From: Candidatus Martarchaeota archaeon
GTDB taxonomy: Archaea > Micrarchaeota > Micrarchaeia > Micrarchaeales > Micrarchaeaceae
Length of the DNA: 33,900 nucleotides
Direction: 5' to 3'
NCBI GenBank assembly: GCA_023473395.1
Contig: JAMCYO010000041.1
Location: 1-33,900, forward strand
In this document: in pieces, positions 1 to 7,817 of the stretch
How the letters are laid out: each line of letters starts with the position of its first letter
How positions within the stretch are numbered: position 1 is the first letter of the stretch
The notes under the pieces: model-generated
What the model saw: only the letters and a program-made list of their open reading frames with translations
Databases searched by the model: none
What the model was told of the DNA's origin: nothing
Made by a program: the position numbers and the translations under genes

Positions 1-17
1 GTTGACATGACGGGATA

Positions 18-1103
18 ATGGAACGGGTAAGCACCGATCTTTCAATCGCTTACATAAACAAGACAGGGAAAATACTCCATCACAATGTAGACAAAGGGCT
101 TATAATAGGCGGCGCTTCCGAGGTCGGATTTGGGACAGGGAAGATTATGAAGCCCATAGAAGTCATACTTGCAGGCAGGGCGGCAAGGAGCTACCAAGGC
201 ATCGATATAGACGTGGATGGCATAGCCTTGAAAGCCGCCAGGGATTATCTGAAGGAGAATACGAGGTTCTTGGACCTTGACAACGAGGTAACCTTCCAAT
301 CAAAGATACTCAAAGGATCGGCAGATCTGAGTGAAATATTCGATAGGAGCATAGACGTCCCGTTGGCAAATGACACCTCTTTCGGAATAGGCTTTGCGCC
401 TTTTACAATAACAGAGAATCTTGTCCTTGAAACGGAAAGGATGCTCAATGGCAAGGCGTACAAGGAAAAACACCCCGAGGTTGGAGAGGATATAAAAGTA
501 ATGGGAATAAGGGATATGGAAGACATAGGCCTCACCGTGGCAATAGCCTTCGTTTCTGGAAAGGTTGCCAACAGCGAGGATTATGAAAATAAGAAAGAAG
601 AGATAACGCATGATATAAAGGAATTCGCAAAAAAGTTCACAGGCAGGGATGTTGAGGTAGTGGTGAACAATGGAGATACAAAAAACGGAAAGGTATACCT
701 GACAAAAACTGGGCTGAGCTGCGAGGCAGGAGATGACGGCTCTGTAGGGAGGGGCAACAGGGTAAACGGGCTTATAACTCCGTTCAGGAAAATGAGCCTC
801 GAGGCTGCGGCAGGCAAGAATCCCGTAAACCACATAGGAAAGATATACAATGTGTTGGCAAACGAGATAGCTTCAGACATAGTAAAATTGTACCCCCAAG
901 TAAAAGAATGCAACGTATCTATAGTATCGCAAATAGGAAGGAAAATAGACGACCCCAGGCATTTGGATATAAAGATAAGCACAGAAAAGCCCGAGGAGTT
1001 GGACAACCTGAGAAAGAAAGTGTATGACGTGGCAGAGCAGGGCCTTGACAACATCGCTTACCTTACCCAGGAAATAATCTCGGGAAAGCATACAATGTTT
1101 TAA
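18..1103 (+). CDS. mat: Archaeal-type S-adenosylmethionine synthetase, N-terminus missing
   Basis: Makes S-adenosylmethionine from methionine and ATP in the cytoplasm. The 361 readable residues match the archaeal class (not bacterial MetK) from the ILHHNVDKG region through the LANDTSFGIGFAP, GEDIKVMG and GDDGSVGRGNRVNGLITP motifs to the end. Family members are about 400 residues, so roughly 35-40 N-terminal residues, including the expected GHPD substrate motif, are absent. The codons just before the ATG at 18 still read H-D-G-I, matching the family's conserved Asp-Gly-Ile, but an in-frame TGA lies at 3-5. The real gene therefore probably extends beyond the left edge and is interrupted by a frameshift or sequence error near bases 1-8. 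It converges on the next gene. Identity is secure; the start at 18 is only the first available ATG. Confidence 0.93.
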   Translation: MERVSTDLSIAYINKTGKILHHNVDKGLIIGGASEVGFGTGKIMKPIEVILAGRAARSYQGIDIDVDGIALKAARDYLKENTRFLDLDNEVTFQSKILKGSADLSEIFDRSIDVPLANDTSFGIGFAPFTITENLVLETERMLNGKAYKEKHPEVGEDIKVMGIRDMEDIGLTVAIAFVSGKVANSEDYENKKEEITHDIKEFAKKFTGRDVEVVVNNGDTKNGKVYLTKTGLSCEAGDDGSVGRGNRVNGLITPFRKMSLEAAAGKNPVNHIGKIYNVLANEIASDIVKLYPQVKECNVSIVSQIGRKIDDPRHLDIKISTEKPEELDNLRKKVYDVAEQGLDNIAYLTQEIISGKHTMF

Positions 1104-1128
1104 AAAAAATATGAGGGAATTTCCCTCA
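1101..1128 (-). terminator. Hairpin plus U-tract terminator
   Basis: A TGAGGG/CCCTCA stem with a 5-nt loop lies at 1112-1128. Read on the minus strand it is followed by a run of eight U (1102-1109), as expected for the end of the minus-strand regulator gene whose stop is at 1138-1140. The site overlaps the stop codon of the converging SAM synthetase gene. Confidence 0.6.
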
Positions 1129-1137
1129 ATATAGGAT

Positions 1138-1887
1138 TTAGTTAAAAATCCTATTCTTGCACGCAACTCCACTCGGCACCGTTGCATTTATTCCGAAGAA
1201 CTGCATGGCCTTCGCGTCCGTGCAATAGCCGCTGTCAAGACCTTGCTTAAGGTTGTTTACTGCAGTCTGGTTGATGGTATATGTATAGTTAAATGCTGGT
1301 ATAATCACGGTACCGTTGGATGAACTGTAGCTGTACCCCGATATTTGCCCGTTCGAAACCTCGGCAAGTGCGCACGGATCCCCCAAGGCTATTTCAGAAA
1401 CCGTATTTTGCATATCCGACACATTTTCGCTCTTGTTTATTATGATTGCAGGGCATGCCTCGCTCGTTAAGCCGCTGGTATTCAAGCTAGGGGTTGTTGT
1501 AATGTTTGCGTGGGCCGTTGAATTGATAGTCGTTGTTATTTGCTTAATTGGCGCATGGTTGCCGTTCAATGCAATGCCCGAAATTATGATTATTGCAGCT
1601 ATTGCAACCACGATGGGTATTAGCACCCTGCTAGCAGCCCTGCTGCCCCGTAGTACTCCTTCGTTTTGGTTTGGGGCTTGTGCTTTTTGCAACAGCCTGT
1701 AATATTTTACCTTCTTATAATGCGAATTGTCTATTGGCTCTATCATTGACATTCCTTCCAGTTCTGAAAGGTGCTGGCTTACCGTAGCCTTTGAAAGGCC
1801 AAGCGCTGCGCTTATTTCTGTTAGGTTCATATTGCCATTCTTCAGGAGGTTTAGTATCCTCTTCTTTGTTCCGAAGGTCTTTGACAT
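1138..1887 (-). CDS. Membrane-anchored winged-helix regulator with glycosylated extracellular domain
   Basis: A 249-residue one-component regulator. Residues 1-65 form an ArsR/MarR-like winged helix, with recognition helix around LGLSKATVSQHLSEL and a basic wing (HYKKVKYYRL). A short linker with R80, R83 and R87 precedes one transmembrane helix at about 88-107. The rest (108-249) is Thr/Ser/Asn rich, has nine N-glycosylation sequons and four cysteines (145, 172, 222, 243), and should lie outside the cell by the positive-inside rule. The layout resembles ToxR/CadC-type sensors, with DNA binding inside and sensing outside. A TATA-like TTAATATAAT lies about 35 bp upstream. Target genes and ligand are unknown. 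The DNA-binding fold and topology are well supported; the sensing role is inference. Confidence 0.85.
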   Translation of the reverse strand: MSKTFGTKKRILNLLKNGNMNLTEISAALGLSKATVSQHLSELEGMSMIEPIDNSHYKKVKYYRLLQKAQAPNQNEGVLRGSRAASRVLIPIVVAIAAIIIISGIALNGNHAPIKQITTTINSTAHANITTTPSLNTSGLTSEACPAIIINKSENVSDMQNTVSEIALGDPCALAEVSNGQISGYSYSSSNGTVIIPAFNYTYTINQTAVNNLKQGLDSGYCTDAKAMQFFGINATVPSGVACKNRIFN

Positions 1888-2015
1888 TTTATCACAAAAA
1901 TTTATTGAAATGGTATTATATTAAGAGTTTTTATAGGATTAGGTTTTTGTTAGGTTTTTCGACGTTAGAATAAAACTTAACAGCATTGGCAATAAGTAAA
2001 AATAAACCGAAATGC

Positions 2016-2567
2016 TCAATCAACGTTTGGAACCGGGCTGCGAATTTTGGATTTTTGGGCGTTTTCCCTGGCAGTTTTGTGCGCGTATTTTTCAGTCAGG
2101 TTTTTGATTTGCTCCCTTACTATCCTTGCATCTATTTCAGTAAGAACAAACTCCCCTTTCCCACGCATCAGTTCCATAGACCTAAGCGCATCGATCTCCA
2201 TTGCCCTTTTTGCCGAATGCTCTTCCGGGAATACGCGCACATCGTTTATGCTTAGGTTAGAATCCTGCATTGAGTAGAGCCAAACCCTATAATCCGTGCC
2301 GTTAAGGTTATGGCTGAAGTCTAGTATATATTCCAAATCATTTCCATTCACAGTTATTCCTGTTTCTTCCTTCAACTCCCTGACTGCCGCAGCGAGGTTG
2401 GCTTCGCCAGCTTCAACGTGCCCTGATGGCAAACACCATTTACCTGGTTCTATGTCGTCGTCTTCTCTCCTCTTTAGGTATACCAATCCGTCTCCCGTAA
2501 ACAATGCTATGAATACTACATCGACTTCTTTAGGTTTTGAATCCGATATGCTTGATTCTGTCTCCAT
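2016..2567 (-). CDS. Nudix hydrolase
   Basis: A 183-residue Nudix-family pyrophosphohydrolase. The full Nudix box is present at residues 49-71: G49, E55, R63-E64, E67-E68 and G70 fit GX5EX7REUXEEXGU exactly. The preceding PGKWCLPSGH strand is typical of the family. Such enzymes hydrolyse nucleoside diphosphates linked to another group (damaged NTPs, ADP-ribose, NADH and others), and the substrate cannot be read from this sequence. The C-terminal 40 residues are charged and probably helical. The gene is divergent from carbamate kinase, and the two share an intergenic region with a nearly palindromic TATA element at 2597-2607. Confidence 0.88.
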   Translation of the reverse strand: METESSISDSKPKEVDVVFIALFTGDGLVYLKRREDDDIEPGKWCLPSGHVEAGEANLAAAVRELKEETGITVNGNDLEYILDFSHNLNGTDYRVWLYSMQDSNLSINDVRVFPEEHSAKRAMEIDALRSMELMRGKGEFVLTEIDARIVREQIKNLTEKYAHKTARENAQKSKIRSPVPNVD

Positions 2568-2596
2568 TTACATCAGGAAAGCGTTGACTCGTGTAA

Positions 2597-2607
2597 GGTA
2601 TTTAACC
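2597..2607. promoter_or_regulatory. Shared bidirectional TATA element
   Basis: GGTATTTAACC reads as GGTTAAATACC on the other strand, so one element can serve both directions. It lies about 33 bp from the Nudix start (minus strand) and about 43 bp from the carbamate kinase start (plus strand), both plausible archaeal promoter spacings. Confidence 0.45.
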
Positions 2608-2645
2608 TTTCCATGAGGTTCGTTTATAGACGTTGCAGTGATACA

Positions 2646-3569
2646 ATGAAAAGGATGCTAGTTGCAATAGGCGGCAATGCCTTGCTTAAGAAGGGGGAGA
2701 AACCGGATTTTAAGACCCACCTAAAAAATGCCAATGATACCGCAGGAAAAATAATGGATATCCTTGCTGGAACCAATATGGAATTAGTCCTAACGCATGG
2801 CAACGGGCCGCAGGTAGGCGATGAATTCATAAGGAATGAAAGGGCAAAAAAGTATATGCCAAAACTGCCTTTGCATATACTCACAGCAGAAACACAGGCC
2901 TATATTGGCGCGATAATCTCGAATTCTTTGAACCCAATGCTTAGGGAAGCGGGAAAAGGAAATTCCGCGGTTATAATAACCAACGCGATTGTGTCTGGGA
3001 CTGATCCAGCAATCAAAAAACCCACGAAGCAGATAGGGCCTTACTACACAAAGGAACAGCTAATGCGGGAGCTCAAACTGGAAAGGTTTGATTATGTAAA
3101 AGAAAAAAACAGCTATCGCATGGTTGTACCGTCTCCTAAACCCATAAGGATAATTGAAATAGACGCAATAAAATCGATGCTGTCTGCAGGATTTTTAACG
3201 ATATGCGGGGGTGGGGGTGGCATACCTGTAGTCAAGAAAGGCAATTCTTACGTAGGCATAAACGCTGTGATAGACAAGGACGCTACAAGCGCGCTCATAG
3301 CTGAAAATATAGGCGCAAGCGAACTTGTAATCCTTACGGATACGGACTACCTGTATTCGGACTTTGATGACCAGAACAGCAGAATCCGAAGCATTACGGC
3401 CAAGGATTCGTCAAAGCTTCTTCCAAAACTTGAAGCAGGGACGATAAGGCCAAAGCTTGAAGCGTGCATGGAGTTTGTTTTAAAGACTGGAAAGCCTGCA
3501 AGAATAGGGGCATTGGAAAATGCTTATGAAGTAGCAAGGGGCAAATCAGGGACAGTTATAACCCCCTAA
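2646..3569 (+). CDS. arcC: Carbamate kinase
   Basis: A 307-residue amino-acid-kinase-fold enzyme that interconverts carbamoyl phosphate plus ADP with carbamate plus ATP. Diagnostic segments are the N-terminal VAIGGNALL, THGNGPQVG, CGGGGGIPVV, DKDATSALIAENI and LTDTDYLY. Length is normal for the family (about 310). I chose the ATG at 2646 because the family begins MKRMLVAIGGNA-like; the open frame runs 11 codons further upstream without homology. In archaea the enzyme can yield ATP from carbamoyl phosphate or feed carbamoyl phosphate to biosynthesis. No arginine deiminase or carbamoyltransferase lies nearby, so its route here is undetermined. It converges on the next gene with a one-base gap. 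Confidence 0.95.
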   Translation: MKRMLVAIGGNALLKKGEKPDFKTHLKNANDTAGKIMDILAGTNMELVLTHGNGPQVGDEFIRNERAKKYMPKLPLHILTAETQAYIGAIISNSLNPMLREAGKGNSAVIITNAIVSGTDPAIKKPTKQIGPYYTKEQLMRELKLERFDYVKEKNSYRMVVPSPKPIRIIEIDAIKSMLSAGFLTICGGGGGIPVVKKGNSYVGINAVIDKDATSALIAENIGASELVILTDTDYLYSDFDDQNSRIRSITAKDSSKLLPKLEAGTIRPKLEACMEFVLKTGKPARIGALENAYEVARGKSGTVITP

Positions 3570-3570
3570 T

Positions 3571-4125
3571 TCATTGTGGCAACAAGCTAAGCTTGTCGAG
3601 TTTTACAAGCTTTAGGTAGCTGAGCCTTTCTGATTTTATTATTTCCGCCTTGGAAAAGTTGGTGGCTGCGTATTTCTTCAAAAGTTCTGCTATGCCTTCT
3701 CCCGTTACTATTACTATGCCATCGGGTTTTGTTATCCTGTAAAATTCTTTGAGCTGCGATATTGACTTTTTTATGCCAAAACCCTTGAAATAATCGTATG
3801 CAAGGATAAGGCCGAACTCTTCATCAGGAAGGCCAGTGTAGCAATCCACAGACAACGCGTATCTTAATCCTTTCAGTTTTGAGGTAGAATTTATAATGGA
3901 AATTAGTTCCTTTTTCGAACGCGTCAGTACTGTTAGCTTTGATTTTTTGTTTTTATTCTGAAAATAGCGTATCGAATCCAAAACCTCTGCTTTTTCTCCA
4001 GAAATAAGCACCTGTGACTTCTTCAGATATGAAAGTTCCGAACTTGCAAGGCTTCTCATCAGTCCATAATGCAATTGTGGTTTTACCTTCTTGGCTGGTA
4101 TCTTGACTGGTATTTTTTTGTGCAT
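3571..4125 (-). CDS. Degenerate Rossmann-fold, methyltransferase-like protein
   Basis: A 184-residue protein with a very basic N-terminus (residues 1-17 hold seven Lys/Arg/His). The central region resembles a class I methyltransferase: a beta strand with a weak glycine turn (QVLISGEKAEVLDSI), an acidic strand end (LILAYDYF) and the late-motif segment FYRITKPDGIVIVTGEG, which matches the 'LxPGGxLVIxxG' strand of that fold. The GxGxG SAM-binding loop is not recognisable, so activity is doubtful. It shares a 108-bp divergent promoter region with the gene at 4234. The fold is a tentative call and the function is unknown. Confidence 0.5.
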   Translation of the reverse strand: MHKKIPVKIPAKKVKPQLHYGLMRSLASSELSYLKKSQVLISGEKAEVLDSIRYFQNKNKKSKLTVLTRSKKELISIINSTSKLKGLRYALSVDCYTGLPDEEFGLILAYDYFKGFGIKKSISQLKEFYRITKPDGIVIVTGEGIAELLKKYAATNFSKAEIIKSERLSYLKLVKLDKLSLLPQ

Positions 4126-4173
4126 ACGTTAGTATTGTAGGATTCCAGGTTTAAAAACATATACGTGCGAATC

Positions 4174-4201
4174 TTACCAGAAAAGGATAAATATTTGGTA
4201 A
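4174..4201. promoter_or_regulatory. Inverted repeat flanking a TATA box
   Basis: TTACCA (4174-4179) and TGGTAA (4196-4201) are perfect inverted 6-mers with 16 bp between them. That spacer contains GGATAAATATT, the likely TATA element for the gene starting at 4234. A repressor bound here would cover the promoter. The match could be chance. Confidence 0.35.
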
Positions 4202-4233
4202 AATCCAAGTAGAAAACTAGGTAGAATGATTCC

Positions 4234-4842
4234 ATGGAAAAACAAAAGGATGGTAATTGCAGTTTTGGCCATATATTGGAGCTTGCAAAGGGAAATAGGG
4301 ATGCGTACGAGATTCTGGCCCAGGTAAGCAATTCCAAGTATGGGAACTCGGCAATCAACGGGATAGCAAAGTTGAATCTTGGCCCTGAAACAATCTTGGA
4401 GATTTATAAGCATGGCTCCGATTCCAAGATAGACAAGTTTTCCGAAGTGATGGGCTTCTATTCGATTTTCAACCAAGGGGAGCTTGATGCGCTTAGGTTA
4501 CTATGTACCGACAGTAAAGGAATTGATGCCAGATCGTTGCTACTTTTAACTACCATAGCAGTACTTGAAAGCTTGGACAATGACAGGAATGCGATAGAGG
4601 TAATGAACCAGATAATCTATGATGTCTCCTTAGATGGCGCGAGGGGATCGGAATTATACGAATATTTTGAAGAGATTTTTGTTGGCTATATTGGTAATAT
4701 AGTGCTTGCAAATCTGATGGCTGGAACGAATCCTTACAGGGATTTGGAGGCGTTTGGAACCCCGGACCAAGCAATAAATAAATTGCCTGACTTAATAAAC
4801 GAGTATGTTGGTAAGAGCATTTCCAAAATCAAAAGGGAATGA
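4234..4842 (+). CDS. Uncharacterised helical protein with LAKGNxDA motif
   Basis: A 202-residue, apparently all-helical soluble protein with no signal peptide or membrane segment. Residues 12-70 carry the pattern LAKGNRDAYEIL followed by a hydrophobic helix and a GxxxxLEIYKHGxDSKIDKF segment. The same pattern recurs in the protein at 24015-24350, so the two form a small family in this genome. I recall similar 'LAxGNxGAxxVL ... ELYxDxxxxD' proteins from phages and metagenomes with no assigned function, but cannot verify this here. The C-terminal half (75-202) is acidic and helical, without recognisable motifs. It lies 24 bp upstream of a DHH phosphoesterase gene, likely in one operon. Confidence 0.7.
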   Translation: MEKQKDGNCSFGHILELAKGNRDAYEILAQVSNSKYGNSAINGIAKLNLGPETILEIYKHGSDSKIDKFSEVMGFYSIFNQGELDALRLLCTDSKGIDARSLLLLTTIAVLESLDNDRNAIEVMNQIIYDVSLDGARGSELYEYFEEIFVGYIGNIVLANLMAGTNPYRDLEAFGTPDQAINKLPDLINEYVGKSISKIKRE

Positions 4843-4866
4843 GCCAAAACCATAAGGTGTAGATTA

Positions 4867-5847
4867 ATGGCTTTTAAGGACAAGGTAATATTAAGCCATA
4901 GAAGGGACTTCGACGGAATTGCGAGCGCGGCAGAGCTATTGAGGCTATTTAGGGGCAGCGTCGAAAGGGCCATTTTTACAAATCCCAATAAGGGGCTTAT
5001 GCTTGGCGCATTGTCCGAATTGAAGGGCATGCGCAACATGGAGCTGTACATAACCGACCTTTCCTTATCTGAAGACGGAATGCTTGAAATTTGCAACAGC
5101 ATAGATGAAATCAGGCGCAACAAAAACAAGATATTTTGGCTGGACCACCACCCATGGCCTGAAGGCGCAATACAGCTGGCCAGGGCTTCTACGGAAATGC
5201 TGATAGCAGGTGAAAACAAGGACTATTGCGCAGCAGAGCTCGTATATACTAACCTTGTAAAGGATGACGCGGTGTCCAAGCGCATAGCCGAGCTTGCCCA
5301 CCTTACCGATTTTAACATAAGGCCGAATGATAGCGCATTGGACGGACAGCTGATCAAGATATCGAAATGCATTGCCTTCCTTGACGAAAGCGACAGAAGA
5401 TCGAACGAGTTAAGGGAAAGGCTGATGCTTAGGGTGTCTGAAGGGGAAATATCCGGAGAAGTTATAGATGAGGTTTATGCGATTTACAAGGAATCCGAAG
5501 AGAAAAACCTCTCCCAGCTAAAGGAAACGATGGATAGCTTTTCCGTAGGCAATATAAGAATCGGAATCGCATTCGCAGAGAATTTGCAAAGCAACATGGC
5601 ATGCAGCGTCATAAAGGAGGCGACTGGCGCCAACGTACAAGTTTTTGTAACTACAAAGGACTGGGCTGCGCACGTAAGGAGCGATAGTGGCATAGACTCG
5701 TCAATTCTGTCTAAGGCGTTTGGAGGCAACGGGCACGCCCAGGCTTCCGGATTCACGCTCAATCCAACAAGCAAAGAACTGGGCGAAGCAATAAAATGGT
5801 ATAAAAATACCGTAAAGGATTCTGCCATGCGCGCCTTTGCACGTTAA
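4867..5847 (+). CDS. DHH/DHHA1-family phosphoesterase
   Basis: A 326-residue member of the DHH superfamily, which covers RecJ-like exonucleases, oligoribonucleases and cyclic dinucleotide phosphodiesterases. Motif I is HRRDFDG (H11, D14, D16), motif II ITDLS, motif III DHH at residues 93-95. The DHHA1 substrate-binding domain ends with FGGNGHAQASGFTL, which matches the GGGHxxAxG loop with one Gly replaced by Asn. A GGTG Shine-Dalgarno core sits 7 nt before the ATG. It is smaller than the GAN/RecJ-like relative at 17476-18864, and a nano-RNase or cyclic-dinucleotide phosphodiesterase role is as likely as DNA repair. The family call is secure; the substrate is not. Confidence 0.87.
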   Translation: MAFKDKVILSHRRDFDGIASAAELLRLFRGSVERAIFTNPNKGLMLGALSELKGMRNMELYITDLSLSEDGMLEICNSIDEIRRNKNKIFWLDHHPWPEGAIQLARASTEMLIAGENKDYCAAELVYTNLVKDDAVSKRIAELAHLTDFNIRPNDSALDGQLIKISKCIAFLDESDRRSNELRERLMLRVSEGEISGEVIDEVYAIYKESEEKNLSQLKETMDSFSVGNIRIGIAFAENLQSNMACSVIKEATGANVQVFVTTKDWAAHVRSDSGIDSSILSKAFGGNGHAQASGFTLNPTSKELGEAIKWYKNTVKDSAMRAFAR

Positions 5848-5893
5848 TCATGCTTTGATAACCGTTGGATGTGCCATTCAAAAGATGTAAATT

Positions 5894-6259
5894 TCAAATC
5901 TTGCTTTTCAATTCTATTATAGGGCATCCGGAAGAAAAAAGTTTACGGCCCAAATCGGTGGCAGTATATTTGACGCGAACTGGACTTGTATCAAAAACCT
6001 TCCTGCTTACCATCTTATCAGACTGCAGGGATTTTAAGACCGCAGAAAGAGTTTTGGCGGTTAAGCCTGACTTTGAAAGTATATCGTTGAAGAACATTCC
6101 TGTTTCTTTGGAATTTATTATCGAAACTACCACGAGTTGCCAATTTGATTCTATAAGCGACTTGAGTGTTTTGGGTGGCAGCTCGTTATAATTCATCATG
6201 CCCTCTATAATGCAATCCCTTCCTTTTACTAGGTGTGATTCAGTGCGTTTCTTGGCCAT
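5894..6259 (-). CDS. HxlR-type winged-helix transcription regulator
   Basis: A 121-residue winged-helix protein. Residues 33-110 follow the HxlR pattern: a helix with NWQLVVVSIINS, then FFNDILSKSGLTAKTLSAVL (recognition helix), a wing and the closing 'P-x-R-V-x-Y-x-x-T-x-L-G' signature (PVRVKYTATDLG). HxlR regulators usually act as redox- or ligand-responsive dimers. C16 and C112 are the only cysteines, neither in the usual N-terminal sensor position. The start is supported by GGGGTG 5 nt before the ATG and a TATA-like GGTATATACTTA further upstream. It is divergent from the DUF981 membrane protein, an obvious candidate target, though that link is only positional. Confidence 0.82.
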   Translation of the reverse strand: MAKKRTESHLVKGRDCIIEGMMNYNELPPKTLKSLIESNWQLVVVSIINSKETGMFFNDILSKSGLTAKTLSAVLKSLQSDKMVSRKVFDTSPVRVKYTATDLGRKLFSSGCPIIELKSKI

Positions 6260-6428
6260 GGCAGCACCCCATTATAGTAAGTATATACCACGTAACTTTA
6301 ATTATTAATAACTTTCTTTTCGTATTTTACTTTTTTGAATATTTTAGACAATAATCGTATACTTGAATTCCTAAATCAACATATTTAAATCCAACATAGC
6401 ATTAGTAGATAAGCAAATAGGTGATTAA

Positions 6429-6998
6429 ATGGCAGTTTTTGTAGACTCGCTTGCGGTAATGTTGCTGGCACTAGGTTCCAGCGCATCCCTGTTAGCGCTG
6501 TATTTCTTGTACGCAGTAAAGCAAAAAAAGAGCATAGGCAATCTCGCAGTACCGATGATGGGTTTCGGGCTGTTCGATTTCGCGAGCGGTTTCCTGATGT
6601 CCTTTACATGGCCGCTGCCACCCGCATATAACATGCTTTTCGGAGACCCCATGTTATTCTTGGGCATGCTCATGACAATCGGAGGGTATATGCTTTACAG
6701 GAACATGGACCTCAGGATATTGTCAGTATTCGGCTTCTTCCTAGGCATATACATATTGGTAGAGGCTGTGGCCATACCGAGCTTTGGGCTTGAAACCGGG
6801 GCAGATCTGATTAGCGCAATGGGATTGTTTGTAGTATCTGGAGCAGCCGCGATTCTTTCGCCCCTTGTATACCTTAACCCGAAAGGGGATGGAAAATGGG
6901 CGTATTACCTGCTTGCGGCATTGTTGATACTGGCAGCATTCGCAGCACTCTTCATAGGATATGCAGGAATATACGGGCACTTGAAGTCTCCGCCCTGA
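6429..6998 (+). CDS. DUF981-like multipass membrane protein
   Basis: A 189-residue hydrophobic protein with about six transmembrane helices (roughly 6-28, 40-60, 72-90, 96-115, 124-146, 156-178). The GFGLFDFASGF, MSFTWPLPP and NMLFGDPMLFLG segments match my memory of the archaeal DUF981 family, found in several acidophilic archaea with no known function. The WPLPxxYNxxFGDP stretch between helices 2 and 3 is the most conserved part. AGGTGA lies 5 nt before the ATG, and a TATA-like CATATTTAAATCC lies near 6380-6391. The gene ends at a strong hairpin terminator. Topology is well supported; the family name is moderately sure. Confidence 0.75.
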   Translation: MAVFVDSLAVMLLALGSSASLLALYFLYAVKQKKSIGNLAVPMMGFGLFDFASGFLMSFTWPLPPAYNMLFGDPMLFLGMLMTIGGYMLYRNMDLRILSVFGFFLGIYILVEAVAIPSFGLETGADLISAMGLFVVSGAAAILSPLVYLNPKGDGKWAYYLLAALLILAAFAALFIGYAGIYGHLKSPP

Positions 6999-7009
6999 TC
7001 TCATCTTTT

Positions 7010-7035
7010 GCGCCATGGATTTCCATGGCGCTTTT
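7010..7035 (+). terminator. Hairpin terminator after the DUF981 gene
   Basis: Perfect 9-bp stem GCGCCATGG / CCATGGCGC (7010-7018 and 7023-7031) with an ATTT loop, followed by TTTT and soon another T-run. It starts 12 bp after the upstream stop codon and ends about 50 bp before the VKOR start. Confidence 0.65.
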
Positions 7036-7083
7036 GCCTATTTTTAAAACTCGTTCTTAATGGATTCAAATATGTGATATTAA

Positions 7084-7581
7084 ATGCGCAATATGTCGCG
7101 GAGGGAATTCGCAATCCTTACTGCAATGTCAATAATAGGGTTGATAGCCTCAGGGATAGTACTATACGAACTTTACGTGATACACAACCCTCCGCCGTTT
7201 TGCACGATAGACGCAACGTTGGCCTCAACGCCGTTCAATTGCATGAAGGTTTTGACTAGCAGCTATTCGGACGTGTTCGGAGTTTCGCTTGATTTCCTCG
7301 CAGCATTATGGTTCATAATAAACATTGCATTTGTGTCAATCTTGACGTTTGCAGACAAGCAGTTGGCCAAGCGCATATTCTATGTGTTATTTGTATGGCG
7401 TTTTTTCGGTATAGCAATAGTGCCATACTTAATATACCTGGAATTCTTTGTAGTGCATTCGATATGCCTTTATTGCACGATAATGCACGGCGCAATAATA
7501 ATAGACTTCGTTATAGTTTCTTATTTCCTGTTTTCAAGGCATTCGAATATAAGACATACCATCTTCCAAACCACAGTATGA
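7084..7581 (+). CDS. Vitamin K epoxide reductase (VKOR) family disulfide-forming membrane protein
   Basis: A 165-residue, four-helix membrane protein. It has the VKOR layout: a first helix, an extracytoplasmic loop with paired cysteines C40 and C53, a conserved Ser-rich stretch (LTSSYSDVFGV) before helix 2, and the active-site C128-L-Y-C131 near the outer end of the last helix. In archaea and bacteria these proteins re-oxidise thioredoxin-like partners to make disulfides outside the membrane, passing electrons to quinone. No fused or adjacent thioredoxin domain is present, so the partner must lie elsewhere. Likely clients in this window are the Cys-rich surface protein at 18943-19974 and the sensor domain at 1138-1887. 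TATA-like TTTTTAAAAC lies about 35 bp upstream. Confidence 0.88.
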   Translation: MRNMSRREFAILTAMSIIGLIASGIVLYELYVIHNPPPFCTIDATLASTPFNCMKVLTSSYSDVFGVSLDFLAALWFIINIAFVSILTFADKQLAKRIFYVLFVWRFFGIAIVPYLIYLEFFVVHSICLYCTIMHGAIIIDFVIVSYFLFSRHSNIRHTIFQTTV

Positions 7582-7714
7582 GGATGTTGGAATATTCTTA
7601 GGGCGTCGTCACGAAATTAGAAAAAAATTAGTAAGTAGAACAAAGGCAGTAAACGATATGACTTTGTTAGCTTAAGATTTATAATTTGCAGTTGGAATTT
7701 TTGAATAAGACAAA

Positions 7715-7787
7715 TGGGGAGTAGGAGATTTGGACTCCTATCGCGAGCGCCCAAGGCTCGCAGTCTGCCAGGTTAGCGTAACTCCCC
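7715..7787 (-). tRNA. tRNA-Pro (anticodon UGG)
   Basis: Read on the minus strand this is a 73-nt tRNA. The 7-bp acceptor stem (GGGGAGT with ACTCCCC) is perfect, with discriminator A and no encoded CCA. The anticodon stem is CGAGC/GCTCG with loop CTTGGGC, giving U33 and anticodon TGG (proline). The T stem AGGAG/CTCCT is perfect with loop TCCAAAT, and the D loop has the usual CCTGG. Two oddities: the D stem (CGCT against GACT) has only one Watson-Crick pair plus a wobble, and the T loop has C at position 55 instead of the nearly invariant U. A TATA element lies upstream and a T-rich tail follows, so the gene looks expressed. Confidence 0.8.
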
Positions 7788-7817
7788 GCTAAAAAAATGC
7801 AGTATTTATTCTAACAG

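Noticed and set aside
7715-7787. A plus-strand tRNA (anticodon CCA, Trp) at the same place as tRNA-Pro.
   Set aside because: On the plus strand position 33 would be C and there is no recognisable T loop; the minus strand has U33, a proper D loop and T stem, and an upstream TATA box.
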